Source of the DNA: Rozella allomycis CSF55
Lineage: Eukaryota; Rozellomycota
Direction: 5' to 3'
Assembly (NCBI GenBank): GCA_000442015.1
Contig: KE560824.1
Location: 1 to 53,987, forward strand
Length of the DNA stretch: 53,987 nucleotides
Positions 1 through 10,750 of the stretch are shown piece by piece. The position numbers were made by a program, and so were the translations under genes. Within the stretch, counting starts at the first letter, position 1; each line of letters opens with the position of its first letter. The notes beneath the pieces were generated by a model that did no database searches, was not told where the DNA came from, and saw only the letters and a list, made by a program, of their open reading frames with translations.

Positions 1-1
1 A

Positions 2-121
2 GATTCAGAGACAGATTCAGATTCAGAGACAGATTTAGATTCAGAGACAGATTCAGATTCAGAGACAGAATCAGATTCAGAGACAGATTCAGATTCAGAG
101 ACAGATTCAGATTCAGAGACA
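2..121 (+). repeat. 18-bp tandem repeat coding for a DSDSET hexapeptide
   Basis: Six near-perfect copies of an 18-bp unit (gattcagattcagagaca) run from 14 to 121, preceded by a partial copy at 2-13. Two copies differ by one base each (gattta, gaatca). The unit is a multiple of three and in frame with the gene that runs on to 1533, so it codes for an acidic DSDSET array. The array continues off the left edge, so its full copy number cannot be seen. Single-base differences between copies show it is an ordinary slippage-prone coding minisatellite. Confidence 0.95.
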
Positions 122-1533
122 GATTCGGAATCTTTAAACCCTGGCGAAGAGCAAAGGGAATTGGATGATGAAGGTAAACATCAAGCTGCGCATGGTGGAC
201 TTGGTAATCCTAATGACAAGACGAACAAGGTCTCAAAAATATCTACAATCAAACGAAGGGTAATGACTGGCGCTGTCTTTGGATTTGCTGGCTTGTTGTC
301 CTTCTTGTACGGAAACAACCCTGTAACTCAAGACGTTAGCGTAGATGTTGTCAAAGATCATTCCGGCACTTCTCTGGTAGCATTGCCTCACGAACCATTT
401 AATGGTAATTTGGATACAAAAAATGTCAATGCTGCTGTTAAATTACCTCATGAGCCATTTGATGGTTCCCTTCAAACAAACTTCGGAGATAGTCAAAGAT
501 TAGCAAAACGTGGAGTTACTGACGCTGATGACCAAGCAAAAGATTTTGTAAATGTAATGAAGAAACAATATGATACGACACCTACTAGCAATAACAATTC
601 CCCAGTGCCTACAGATGATCAAATAAGTGAAACTAGTCTTGAAAAACATGAATTAAATCAACTCAAAGAAAGAGTCGATAGAATTATAGGTAAAAAGCCT
701 AGCGGAAATAATGCTTTTTGTTTGGCTAGCAGTACGTCAAATGTCACTATCCTTGATGATTTTGTCTGTTCTGCAAACCTACTGGATAGTTATGGACGAT
801 CAACCCCTGAACAAAAATTGAAGGCTTGGTCCTTGACTGAATCATTCACTATTCAAGGTCTATTTTCCATTGCTGAAAAGTAATTCAATTTAAAATTATT
901 CATATTAGATTGGGCGTTTATTTAATTCTTTTGTATTACTTGGCTAATGGATTCGCTACTCTAGATTATTCATCTATCATGAAAAGACAAAAAGCTTTGG
1001 AGTCTGAGACGATTAAGGAAACCGTGGAAGAAAAAGAAGATTCGAATGGTCATATTGTGAACCAAATCATTGAAAAATACAATCTTATTGAAAATGCATC
1101 TGTGATTGATAAAGAAAATGTGATTGAAAAGGGAACAAACCAAATTGATCAAAGCGTAGTTCAACATCAAAGTCAATTCAACACCGCAGCGGCAGTTAAT
1201 GAAAATCAAATTGACGACATCTCAAATATTCATCACCAGTTTGATGAGGCTACAGGTCTGCAGCAACGAGAAATTTCTCAATCTCAAGAACTACAAAATG
1301 CTCAAGACCATAAGGTTGCAAAGACTCAAGAAACAGACCTGGATGCAGCGTCAACTATAGAAGAAGATAAATCAATCGAAAAGAAAAACATTGATTCCAT
1401 TTTAGATAGCGTTGTTTCAGAAGAACGCGACGATGGCGGAAATGCGGGTATTATTTTGGGAAGTATTGCTGCTGGACTAGGATTATTAGCGGCTGGATCC
1501 TTTGCATACAAGAAACATAACAAATCCATTTAA
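2..1533 (+). CDS. Acidic-repeat membrane protein, 5' end missing
   Basis: The frame enters from the left edge through the DSDSET array, reaches a stop at 881, and is rescued by a 29-nt GT-AG intron at 880-908 that joins it to the frame ending at 1533. I see a hydrophobic segment soon after the repeats ([14 protein letters not shown]), two copies of an LPHEPF(N/D)G motif about 30 residues apart, a second hydrophobic stretch directly after the splice ([15 protein letters not shown]), a long Gln/Glu/Asp-rich helical part, and a C-terminal membrane segment ([20 protein letters not shown]) with a short basic tail. I recognise no family. Without the intron, the second part would lack an ATG until 979, so it could also be read as a separate gene; the intron fits the size and phase of its neighbours. 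A surface or secretory-pathway role is inference. Confidence 0.65.
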
Positions 1534-2346
1534 CTAACTTTATAAATTCTATTTAATCCTTAATATTTTTGGAATATAATCAATATTTTAAATGTCACAG
1601 ACTACTTTGATAAGCATGGAGCTGAGATTACTCATACTGGTATTCGGAGTTATTCTGAACATTGCAAGTACGGATTACCTAAGGGGAATCTTAACTTCCC
1701 AGTTCTGACCCAGTCACATTCATTGACTCCGCTGCAAACTTGCTAACTCTTGGACGTTAATGAAATGGAAAGTCATTTCTTTACTGAACAATCACTATTG
1801 TTTGATGGTTCCATGGTACGTTTTTCGCCTGTTATCACCGAACATAGTCTTGGTGTTTCAAATTTTCCTCTACTGCTAAGTGCTAGATAAGTTGTTGATT
1901 TTATACACTGCCATCATATGACCGTTTGTACGCGAAAATACATAGGAATATGAATACTTTTTGAGACATTCAACTACGTAAAGAATGAGATATTTTGCTT
2001 GCGTTGATCAGGTATTGATCTATTCTGATAATATTCGTAATAGTGTGACAGTGTCAGAGTCCACAGAATTGATTAATTCACAACTTGAATACTTGTAACC
2101 GGCTTTCAGCCGCTCTTACCCGGTCATGTATTATGTGATTATATTACGGACTTAATTCTAAAGACTAATTTTTGTGTATGTGGCTTGGTAAGCCACTAAT
2201 ACTATACTAAGCACTAGGGACCGAATAAATACTGAGAGATAACATTTTGAGTAAAAATAGTAAAATTATATATATTTTTTTAATAAGTTAAAGAATTTAT
2301 TTATAATAACCTTTCAAAATATTTAGTTATAAGAAATTTATAGAAA
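1534..2346. other. Gene-poor interval
   Basis: Apart from the short ORF at 1616-1708 and a broken open stretch to about 1890, I see no convincing coding sequence on either strand, no RNA gene and no clear repeat. The right part (2230-2340) is a run of A and T. Confidence 0.5.
1616..1708 (+). CDS. Short signal-peptide-like ORF, doubtful
   Basis: An ATG opens a 30-codon frame with a typical secretion signal (MELRLLILVFGVILNIA) and a stop at 1706-1708. A 35-nt GT-AG intron starting at 1668 could extend it, but the extended frame also soon hits a stop. An open stretch in that same frame runs to about 1890 with no known motif. It may be a decayed secreted-protein gene. Confidence 0.2.
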   Translation: MELRLLILVFGVILNIASTDYLRGILTSQF

Positions 2347-2650
2347 GACATTTAAAATCTGATTTTCAACGGTCTAATTTTGAATTTTTTATTTTTGATC
2401 AAAATATATCAAGAAATTGTGCAAGCTGTTCATTAAATGTACCATGCACCAATTTTCACAAATTTGTTGAATGTCATGTAGTCAGTGCACCATACTGGTT
2501 ACAATTTATAGGTTACATAAATAATAAAAAATTAATATTCAATTACAAGAATCTAGTTTATCGGTTTACATCATGGTCTTTGAAACATCAAATCTGGGGA
2601 AGTCTTTGAAGGAAGAAATAGACATCCTCATGGCTAATTCTTTTGCTCTT
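2347..2650 (+). repeat. Diverged direct repeat, left copy (degraded)
   Basis: This stretch matches 3703-3965 at roughly 85 percent identity by eye, starting with aaaatctgattttcaacggt in both. The left copy carries extra bases (an insertion near 2385 and about 23 bases near 2580) that break the open frame seen in the right copy. The short right-hand part (GKSLKEEIDILM) stays readable. It is probably a decayed paralogue or a different allele of the right copy. Confidence 0.7.
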
Positions 2651-2800
2651 TGTCGCTCCATGCGCTTATAATGTCTTAATCCTTATAAATGGGATAGTAA
2701 ATCGAAAGATAAAAGAGTCAAACTTATGTCGATTGAGAATGGATTATCCTCCTTCTATTTATTGATATCTCCTTGGAGTTTTATATGGTGGATGGTCGAN

Positions 2801-3669
2801 TTTTTCAAAATTAGCGCCAAAACTTGGATCGTCTTGCCAAGCCCCATTTCATCAGCTAATATCCCGCCATTCACAATCGTCCTCATAGCACTCTCATCGC
2901 CAGTAACAATATAATTCATCGGATAAAATTTACTCTTATTCGTTATCGCTATCCAAGGATACTCTATTTCGTTATCATCTCGCTCCCGTTCCATCATCCA
3001 TCGCACAGTCCTCTTTTGATACTCGTGCATTTTAATAGTAATATTCTTTGGCTGCTCAATCCCTTCCATCTGTCTCCTCGGTATCATCGCCTCCAACACT
3101 TTCTCAATAGAATCACCCTTCACTTCTTCTTCACCCGCCTCTTTATTCTTTACATACTCGCACATAAACTTAAACGCTGGACTCCCAGGCAAACACTCAA
3201 ATTCTAATTCATCATCTATAAAATAAACAACAAAATCTCTCTTCTCTATCCCACAATAAAAACTCATACGTTCCAATTCTTCTCCCTTCTTGCCCATCTT
3301 TATATACCTCTTCGACTGTTCACACATCAACCTTGTAGCAACATTCTCCCGCAAAACAAGTAACAATTCATCACCAACCATCAACCGCATCACATCCCGA
3401 AATGCATACCCCGTGCGGATATCCTTTACACAATCATCGTTTTCTATACACTGCTCAAAATACTCTTTGTCTTCTTCGTATCGGATTATTAATACTTCTT
3501 TCAAGGGAACTCGATAGCATTCTTTGAACTTTTGGCTGCATACACACTTTTTATTGCCTAGATGCACCTGTAGGCACTCTTCATGCACAAAGCTGTGGCA
3601 GTTTTTGCAGAGTGATGTTGCCAATACCTGATATTCGGTTTGCAAGCATATTCGGCATGAACGTTGCAT
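2801..3669 (-). CDS. RING-like/SNF2 helicase, cut off at an N
   Basis: The first ATG lies at 3669; an upstream GTG in frame is not needed. The N-terminus has a Cys/His zinc-binding pattern (CRICL, CKNCHSFVHEEC, CVC) like a RING or PHD finger. About 210 residues later the SNF2 N-lobe begins (HEYQKRTVRWMMERE) with the Walker A loop GGILADEMGLGKT. The frame is lost at the N at 2800: sequence on the other side has none of the remaining helicase motifs. The family (RAD5, RAD16, HLTF, SHPRH type) consists of DNA-repair or chromatin ATPases acting in the nucleus, usually with 1,000 residues or more. Here about 290 residues remain. I think the cut is an assembly break, but a real truncation is possible. 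Confidence 0.75.
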
Positions 3670-3702
3670 GTTCACTTCCCAGAAATTTCAGAAAAAAATG
3701 TT

Positions 3703-3984
3703 TTTTAAAATCTGATTTTCAACGGTCTAATTTTGATCAAAATATATCAAGAAATTGTGCAAGCTGTTCTTTGAATGTACCTTGTACAAATTTTCACAAA
3801 TTTTTTGAATGTCCTGTAGTCAGTGCACCATACTGGTTACAATTTATAGGTTACATAAATAAAAAATTTAATATTCCATTAAAAGAATCAAGTTTATCGG
3901 TTTACATTAGGGAAGCCTTCGAAGGAAGAAATAGACATCCTCATGGCTCATTCCTATGCTCTTGAAGTTTTGAAGAAAAATTAA
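3703..3984 (+). CDS. Unidentified Cys-containing coding fragment (right repeat copy)
   Basis: An open frame with CASC and a well-conserved look (APYWLQFIGYINKKFNIP) can be spliced over a 25-nt GT-AG intron at 3900-3924 to EEIDILMAHSYALEVLKKN and a stop at 3982. A start codon is not evident; the frame runs back over the start of the divergent helicase gene. A decayed copy lies at 2347-2650. I recognise no family. The splice is supported only by phase and by the same EEIDILM segment in the other copy. Confidence 0.35.
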
Positions 3985-4130
3985 GTAAATTTTTTTAACT
4001 TAAAAAAATCATACCTGTATTTTTTATTTAAAGATTGAAAATTTTAAAAACATAAACGTAGATGAAAGCTTCGATTATAGTGGACTAGTAGTTGTTACAC
4101 AACAATCTGCTCAACTTTCACCCAAAAATG

Positions 4131-5040
4131 TTAATATTGAACAAATTTATCATAATTTTCAATGTCAAAAGATGAACGTGCAAAACAAACGAGTTCATGA
4201 ATGAACAACTCGGTATCGTCTCCCAGAAACTCTTTCAATAAATTTATGGCCGCATCCGAATGAATATTTCCTCTTTTACAAAAGATTATCAAATGTACCT
4301 TTCTATCAATGACATTACTATCATCTTTTCTGAATCAACATTTCCAGTCCCAAGCACAATTTTCAACTCACGCTCTACCCACGGCGATATCCTAATAGCA
4401 ACTTCTTGCTTGTTCGTGAATACTGCATCTTATTATTACAAAAACATTATTATTGTACCCTCTCGTCTGAATTTATTTTTGATGTTGGAACCGACGTACT
4501 TTGCTCGTCGTTTCATTTCATAGATTTTTCTATTTAAATAGTATGTGTGTATTACTTGCGCTTTTTTAACGTTGACTCGGCGTACACTGAACTCGATCCA
4601 GCCTGTTCACCAAAATTGTATCGTCTACGGGGTCTGCGAGGAGTGGAAGTGGATGGCATTGGTTTGTCATTTTCCTTATTTTTCACGACATCAAACTAGA
4701 TTAACTGGTATTAATAGCATTACAATTTCAAAATAATCATTCGAAGTGAAATTGTGAAGAATTTTGGTAAAGGCACATTTACACAGCGGGCAATTAGCAT
4801 TTACTAAACTCCATTGGTTTATACACTCGAAACAAAAGGAATCTGGAATAACTTAATGTATACCTTACGGAAACATTTGTCTAACCGAGATTTGTCGTTA
4901 AAATGATGTAAACAAATGGAGCATTTTTCATTATCTTGGTCATTCTCAGACTCGTCGTCACTTTTATCCGGAACACATTCACGTGTTTCACTAGAGTCTT
5001 CATCGTTACCATAAAAATATTCTAGATCAGGCGACTCCAT
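4131..5040 (-). CDS. Topors-like RING E3 ubiquitin ligase
   Basis: Six exons, none long, rebuild a Topors-type protein. An acidic N-terminus is followed by a RING finger (CSICL, CFHSFCFEC, CPLCKC) split by a 26-nt intron at 4843-4868; the splice creates the RING histidine (CFH). Downstream come a basic patch (PRRPRRRYNF), KRRAKYVGSN, the SPWVERELKIVLG motif and the closing block FIHELVCFARSSFDIENYD, which matches the conserved region after the RING in Topors. Introns are 26, 49, 26, 30 and 26 nt. Topors proteins ubiquitinate, and in animals also sumoylate, nuclear targets. The start is chosen at 5040; an in-frame ATG at 5097 would overlap the start of the divergent cyclin L gene. The two genes must share promoter DNA. 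Confidence 0.85.
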
Positions 5041-5095
5041 TTTTATAAGTCGTTCTTTTAGGTAGAACTTTGGAAAATTCTTTCTAAAAATCGGC

Positions 5096-6246
5096 ATGCG
5101 AATTCAGGCTTTTACCAATCCTCTGGCCTCACCTGCACAACTACAGAATAATCCAACAATAGAAGGAAATGTTTCTGCTGAAACAGAGTCACTTTTACGA
5201 CTCTTTGGAAGCGAACTTATTCAAACAGCAGGTGAACTTTTAAATCTACCCCAAGTATGCATGGCAACGGCCCAAGTGTTATTTCAAAGGTTTTATGTTA
5301 TTAGTTCGTTTGTTGGAATTGATCTATTGGACACCGCAATGGGCGCGTTGCTACTGGCGACAAAGATCGAAGAATGCACTCGAAGAGCCAGAGAAATAAT
5401 ACATGTATTTCACATTTTACGAAGAAGATGTCGCCCTAATATCCCATTTTATATTGACTATTATTCACAAGTAAAAATATCCATGAAATGTTACCAACGA
5501 TGTATACAGATTACAGAGAAAGGATTGTTCTTGGCGAAGTTAGGATTTTAAAAGAATTGGGATTTAATATTCACGTTAATCACCCTTATGGCTTGCTAGT
5601 GAATTATGCGAAATCTTTAGAAATAGCGTCAAATTCAAAACTTTGTCAAATAGCTTGGAATTACGTTAACGACTCTGCTAAAACAATAATTCCTGTTTGT
5701 TTTCAACCGAATGTTATCGCGTGTGCTGCTTTATATCTTGCAGCGACCGAATGCAACGTTGGCCTACCAACTTCTCCTGCTTGGTATGAAGTTTTTGATT
5801 GTAAATTGAATGGTAATCCTTATCAATTAGTTTAAATAGATATTTTGCATATTTGTGCTACTCTTATTGAACTTAAAAAGAAACATGCTGATCCATTAAA
5901 GATGCCTTGGACAACTGAAGAATTATCAGATTACGTCATAAATGGCCCCGAAAGTTTTGGAAAATCTTTTAAAATCAATGATTCTATTGATGAGATCAAA
6001 TACGAAGCACCTCCGCCTATTCAACTATACAAAACCCATCGTGAAGATCAAACCTCTCGAGAGTACAGTGACAAGAAAAGGTACGAAAAGCATGAAAAAA
6101 TGGACTCGCACAAACATGATAGAGATCGCTCAAGTAAATATGATCGCAGGGAAAGACGCGACGATTATTATTACGACCGTCATAGAGAAAGAAGAAACCG
6201 AAGTAGGTCGCCAAGAAGAGAAAATTATTCATCAAAGTATTATTAA
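5096..6246 (+). CDS. CCNL: Cyclin L (CDK11-type splicing cyclin)
   Basis: The protein has the L-cyclin fold: ETESLLRLFGSELIQTAGELL, ATKIEECTRRAREIIHVFH, LGEVRILKELGFNIHVNHP and FQPNVIACAALYLAA. It ends in an Arg/Ser-rich tail (RHRERRNRSRSPRRE) typical of L cyclins, which partner CDK11-like kinases in pre-mRNA splicing and transcription in the nucleus. A 27-nt intron at 5813-5839 removes an in-frame stop. The junction between the first two exons, around 5471-5516, needs a +1 phase change that no 26-31 nt intron supplies; a GT-AG pair 20 nt apart (5490-5509) would do it, as would one missing or extra base. The rest of the alignment is unbroken. Confidence 0.9.
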
Positions 6247-6265
6247 ATTATAAAATTGCCATGAT

Positions 6266-6667
6266 TTATTTATTGTCAATCTGTTCCTTTTCTTCAAACA
6301 GTTTCTGTCGAGTTTGTGCACTTTCAACAGTCATTTCTGGCTCATGCTCCGTTGCGTGGGTTCTCATTGTATCCATCATCATTTTTACACCGGGTACATC
6401 CTTTTCTGACTCCTTCAACACTTGATCTAGTTTTTCATACTTTTCATCCTTAATTGGAGGTGACAGGGTATTTGGGGGGAGTCCTTTCTCTTCGACTGCG
6501 ACCTTAAATGCATATGAAAAGGTTAATCTGTCTCCGCCCTCGCCTTTCATAGTTGACTCCATTGCTTGATCCTCATCCACTGATTTGGAATAGAATATTC
6601 TATTCCGAAACGTTGGTATTCTCTTAATGCTCAAAAAACATTGATTTCGTAGTCTGTGTAGAAACAT
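6266..6667 (-). CDS. Small protein with a probable mitochondrial presequence
   Basis: The frame is open further upstream but the first ATG is at 6667, giving 133 residues. The first 30 residues are rich in Arg and hydrophobic residues and lack acids (MFLHRLRNQCFLSIKRIP), as in mitochondrial targeting sequences. The rest is charged and probably helical, with a conserved-looking KGLPPNTLSPP. I recognise no family. It converges on cyclin L with 19 bp between the two stops. Location in mitochondria is inference. Confidence 0.55.
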   Translation of the reverse strand: MFLHRLRNQCFLSIKRIPTFRNRIFYSKSVDEDQAMESTMKGEGGDRLTFSYAFKVAVEEKGLPPNTLSPPIKDEKYEKLDQVLKESEKDVPGVKMMMDTMRTHATEHEPEMTVESAQTRQKLFEEKEQIDNK

Positions 6668-6825
6668 TACGATCTGATTTGAATCAGATAATAAATCACC
6701 TTGAAAATTAGCTTTCAGTGCGTCCAATCAGATTACCAAAAAATAGTATTGATGGGTGTTTTAAGCTTTGCGTACTATATTTTATCGGAAAAAAATATTC
6801 GAACTCTACATCATGTAATGGCTCT

Positions 6826-7381
6826 TTATTTTAATGTGCCAATTATTTTCATTTTAACTTTATCTTCTTCAAATTCTTTGAAAAGCACATCAAAAAAGCC
6901 TTGAAATATTTCACCGGGCTCCAATTCGCTTTCGAGAGTAGGAAGTAAGGGTGGTGCCGGAGTTGCAGGTACAGATTCTACTCTAATTTCACTCAAACTT
7001 TCTGTTGCAATTATGGGTGGTTTTTCTTTGGTCTTTTCTAAGTTATTTGCTTTAATAGACTATAAAGAAATATGGAAAATCCGTTACAGGTTCATTGCCT
7101 TTAAAATCCTTTTTTAAATTCTTATTCATAGCTGTTTCAGACTTTATTGGTTTCTTTGGTGCGGGCTTTATTGTAGTTGGTGCTGCAATGTGCGCATTAT
7201 TTGGGACGTCCGATCCTACGTCTTCATTTAGTACTATCGCTGGGTTCTTAAAACTGTTTCGCCTTTTTAAATTCATGCTTTCATCAGGTAAAGAGATTGC
7301 TATATTTATCTTATTGTCATCTTTCAGGTTTAAATGACTATTAGCGACACTTCCTACAACACTTGTTTTCACTTGAACCAT
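6826..7381 (-). CDS. Hypothetical Pro-rich protein
   Basis: Two exons are joined by a 28-nt intron at 7060-7087, giving about 175 residues. The start is an ATG at 7381. The first half is basic and low in complexity (APTTIKPAPKKPIK), the middle is Pro-rich (PATPAPPLLP), and the end is a compact block with LEPGEIFQGFFDVLFKEFEED that looks folded. No known domain is recognised. It lies head-on behind the radial-spoke-like gene and reads in the same direction. Confidence 0.55.
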
Positions 7382-7429
7382 TAATAGAGCACATTCGATT
7401 AAAATTTGAAGTAGTTCTTCAGATATGAT

Positions 7430-9281
7430 CTATTTAAATATTTTGAAGCGTTTTACTTCGTAATCCAAGTTGTAGCTATCGTCTCGGCTGATTGAAACGA
7501 AATCCTTAAGACACTCCAAAACTTTATTAATAGTGTACAATCCTTTTTTGAGGGGGTTTGATGGTACCACTATACCGTAATCCTTTAAAATATAACGCAC
7601 CATATTACCTTTAGCATTGTAACTATTTCCCTGACGGTCAATGTGCGGTCGTTTGTCGCCTCTGTCAAAGAAGTGTCTCTTTTTCGAGATTTGTAGTAAA
7701 ATATTTCATAAACTTGTAGTCTTATCGAATCAATAAAGCTTTTCTTAATGAAATAAGCGCGCGTAATTTTACAGTTGCCAATTCAGAAGCCTTTCTTTCT
7801 CCCTCAGATGCCCGCGACAACGAAGAAAGTATATTCTTTACAAAATAATTAAAACGCGAAGCGTAAATACTAACCTCATTTTCATCCACAAGAGCTTGAA
7901 AGATCGAATATGAAACTGAGACCAAAGCCTGAAGAAAATCAAAAAATATTAGCTCCTCCCTTGGATTATGAGGATCCTAAATGTATAGATGTGTATCAGA
8001 TTACGTTAAATCGTTGTTCGAAGTGTGTGCTTTTCCTATAAGCTTTTGATATAATCCTGTTCAAGGTTGCAAGTGAGTAATCCAAATGGCAATCTTTTAA
8101 AAGTTTCCATAATTGAAACCTGCTCATTGAATTTTGATTTTTAAGCCTCAAATTCGAATCCAAGGAGGAATATTGAAGGAATAAGGATTTTAATAATCTA
8201 AAATTCCTTTGAACGACCCTATTTAGCTGCTCTTGATCTTGGTCACTTAGCGCATTGTCCCCACAGAACTTATAATGAAATTCTATTCAATTATTTAGGC
8301 ATTGTTCCACCTTGTGAATATTCCAACTCTGTAACTCCCGCCATATTGTCATCTCTAAATTCACCTTCATACATTCGACCATTTTCGGTTATGTAATGTC
8401 CATAACCATGCTTTCGTTTAACTCTATTTAAAAGGTTACTTTCATGTTTTCCTTCCAATGACCAACATATTTAGCACCTGTAGAATAATTAAATATACCG
8501 TATCCTTCTCTTAATCCCATCTTGAATTGTCCTAAATTATCTAATCTATTAAATTACCTTTATAAATGTTATGATATGGCATATTATCGTTGGAATCTTG
8601 AAACCAGATATACTCCCCATAACCATGGGGTTTTCCATTCTAAGATTGTAGTAAAATTCTAAATACTTTCCATTCACCTATATATTGTTCTCCTCTGTCT
8701 TTCCAAGTCATGATCCCATGCCCTTGCCGAACATCGTGCACCCAGTCCCCTTCATACGTATTCCCAGAAGAATATTGCATAATTCCGTGTCCGTGCTTTT
8801 TATTGTCGTACCACTCCCCATCGAAGAAGGTCCCGTCTTCTGTATATTTTAGCAAACCTCGACCTTGCCTTTTGCCTTGAACCCATTCGCCAACGTAGCA
8901 CATCCCCACTGGATATTGGGGAGTTTCTGTTGAAACAGGCTCCATAATTTTCTTAAAAGTTCCATGCCCATGTCTCATGCCATTTAACACGTCTCCTTGA
9001 TAATGGAAACCATTTACCCTATCACTTATTCATTGACTTATATACCACCAATAACATCCCTTTCCTGTTAGGCTGTTGTTTTCAAAGGTCCCTTCGTATA
9101 TATCTCCATCATTCCATTCATATTTTCCTTGGCCATGCATGGAGCCTTTGTAGAAATACCCAGTGTATACATTCCCTGAATAGAATTGAGCAGTGCCTTT
9201 TCCGTGAAAAATGCTGTTTTCCATTTCACCCTCATAATTACTTACAATAGTCGGTAGCAGTGTCGTGTAATTGATAGTCAT
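7430..9281 (-). CDS. RSPH10B: RSPH10B-like radial-spoke MORN-repeat protein
   Basis: Ten exons rebuild one protein. The N-terminal two thirds consist of MORN repeats (YEGEMENSIFHGKG, YTGYFYKGSMHGQG, YEGDWVHDVRQGHG, YIGEWKNGKPHGYG and others). The C-terminal third has the blocks FCGDNALSDQDQEQLNRVVQR, DPHNPREELIFFDFLQAL and LTVREIVTMLKDYGI, which resemble the C-terminus of radial spoke head 10 homologue B. The nine introns are 27, 27, 26, 29, 28, 28, 39, 29 and 26 nt; several restore the MORN register exactly. Family members sit in axonemal radial spokes and are tied to motile cilia. The start at 9281 is the first ATG of the open frame. Together with IFT122 in this window it argues for a flagellated stage. 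Confidence 0.85.
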
Positions 9282-9350
9282 ATTAAAAGTAATTTGTGTG
9301 TAAATAAAAACAAAAGCACGTGATGGAAAAATTTATCAATTTGTCAAAAA

Positions 9351-10750
9351 TTATCCTTTTTGACATTTTTGAGAATGTCTAAACCATACTTGCATATTGA
9401 AATCATGTGCTTTTAGCCATTCATAAAGAGATTGTGTAGCGTCGGGATCGTCATAATCAAGATTATTCACTTGGTTGTTATAATTTACAAGCAATGAATT
9501 AAACGGACATTGATCAGGAAGAGATAACGAAGGATTCTGATATAGCCCAAGCCATTGGAGGCAGGAGGGACATTGACCAAACACCAAATCATTAATTCCT
9601 ACCGGATTATGCGGAGTAAAAACAAATCCATTAAACGAGATACTTGTATCAGGAATATCTTCTATCCCCGAATGGCAACATTTGAATTGCAAGGGTGGAC
9701 GGTAGAAGGAACCGGTCTTTGCCGAAACACCATGGTAAATATTCATATGATACCTAAAACACTATTAAACAATTATTACCAATATATACTTGTTCTCATT
9801 TTAAACCAAGTTTCTTCAGGACAAATAGGGCAAAGTCCTTCACGAGATGACTTTTTTCCTCTGAACTTCACCGGCGCATACAGGCCAACGTGCTTCCCTC
9901 TTGTTAAAACCTTTTTATTAGAATCTGTGATTCTATTTGGATTTACATGCTCAATTGGAACTGTCGCAAGTGAGGGTTCAAGTGATTGTTCAGAAGCCAT
10001 AGCGGTAGGCCATTCCTGACGAGAGATGTTCGCAGCAGCACTGATTTGGTGTAGTTTATTTTCTTCTTCTAGTAATATTAAACGCTCACGTTCCACGGCT
10101 AATAAAAGAGCTGACTGAAGGCGTAGCTTCTTTGACTGATCGATATCACTTTCTTCAGATATGGGGTATTCAGAATTATTTCTAGGACTCTTTCTTTTAT
10201 TAGACTGTTTTTGGCGGGAGTTATCGGTTTTGGTCATACTATGAGGGGGTGTTACTGGAAGTGGTAGATTTTGAAATGATCCACCCTGGTAAAAATCCTC
10301 AAAACTTGAGTTATCAAATGAGCTATAATTAGTAAGAACAAGGTCCTCTTCGATGGATTGTATTTTAACAGGTAATGGTGACGAGGTAATGGGTAGACTC
10401 TCGGCAAGCATGTCATTCTTAAGATACGATGTTTTTAAACAGTCTTTTAAAAAAGCCGGCCTCTTTAAAGATTGGCTATCATCATTTTCCATTCCTTCGT
10501 CAAAATCTTCAACATACAATTCCGTTCTGTGAAAAAATTCCTGATTTTCGCTAAAGGAGTTATTAACTAAACTAATATCATTTGATTTCGAATAAATTTA
10601 AATACCTGATGATATTGACGATGGTAAGCTTACAACGTAGTCTTGCCGCCTAAGCCCTTGCGCAATGTAAAATGAAATAAGTTTCTCTGATTCTAATCCG
10701 ATTTCAATACCTAAACTATTTTGTTCCATACACGGAGTTTCGTTTTCCAT
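9351..10750 (-). CDS. Rua1-type transcription regulator (zinc-binding C-terminal domain)
   Basis: Three exons (introns of 39 and 26 nt) give about 440 residues. The N-terminal half is acidic and Ser-rich with a basic stretch (KQSNKRKSPRNN). The C-terminal half has a Cys/His pattern (EGLCPICPEETWF, then YWYHMNIYHGVS, then CPSCLQWLGL) that matches the fungal Rua1 C-terminal domain. The 26-nt intron lies inside the motif, and splicing yields TSIYWYHMNIYHG. Rua1 in Ustilago maydis is a nuclear regulator of glycolipid genes; the domain is widespread in fungi, so the target genes here are unknown. The ATG at 10750 is the first in the spliced frame. Confidence 0.75.

Noticed and set aside
2-121. CRISPR array at the left edge
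   Set aside because: Units are contiguous 18-bp repeats without spacers and lie in frame in a coding sequence.
910-1533. Separate gene starting at 910 or 979
   Set aside because: There is no ATG before 979, and a 29-nt intron at 880-908 joins it in phase to the upstream frame, including the hydrophobic segment that would otherwise lack a start.
3966-4206. Plus-strand exon reading IENFKNINVDESFDYSGLVV
   Set aside because: It overlaps the end of the Topors-like gene on the other strand and has no supported splice partner; the Topors frame has clear family motifs.
5833-5835. In-frame TAA in cyclin L as a sign of stop-codon recoding
   Set aside because: The stop lies in a 27-nt GT-AG intron (5813-5839), and removing it restores the cyclin alignment.
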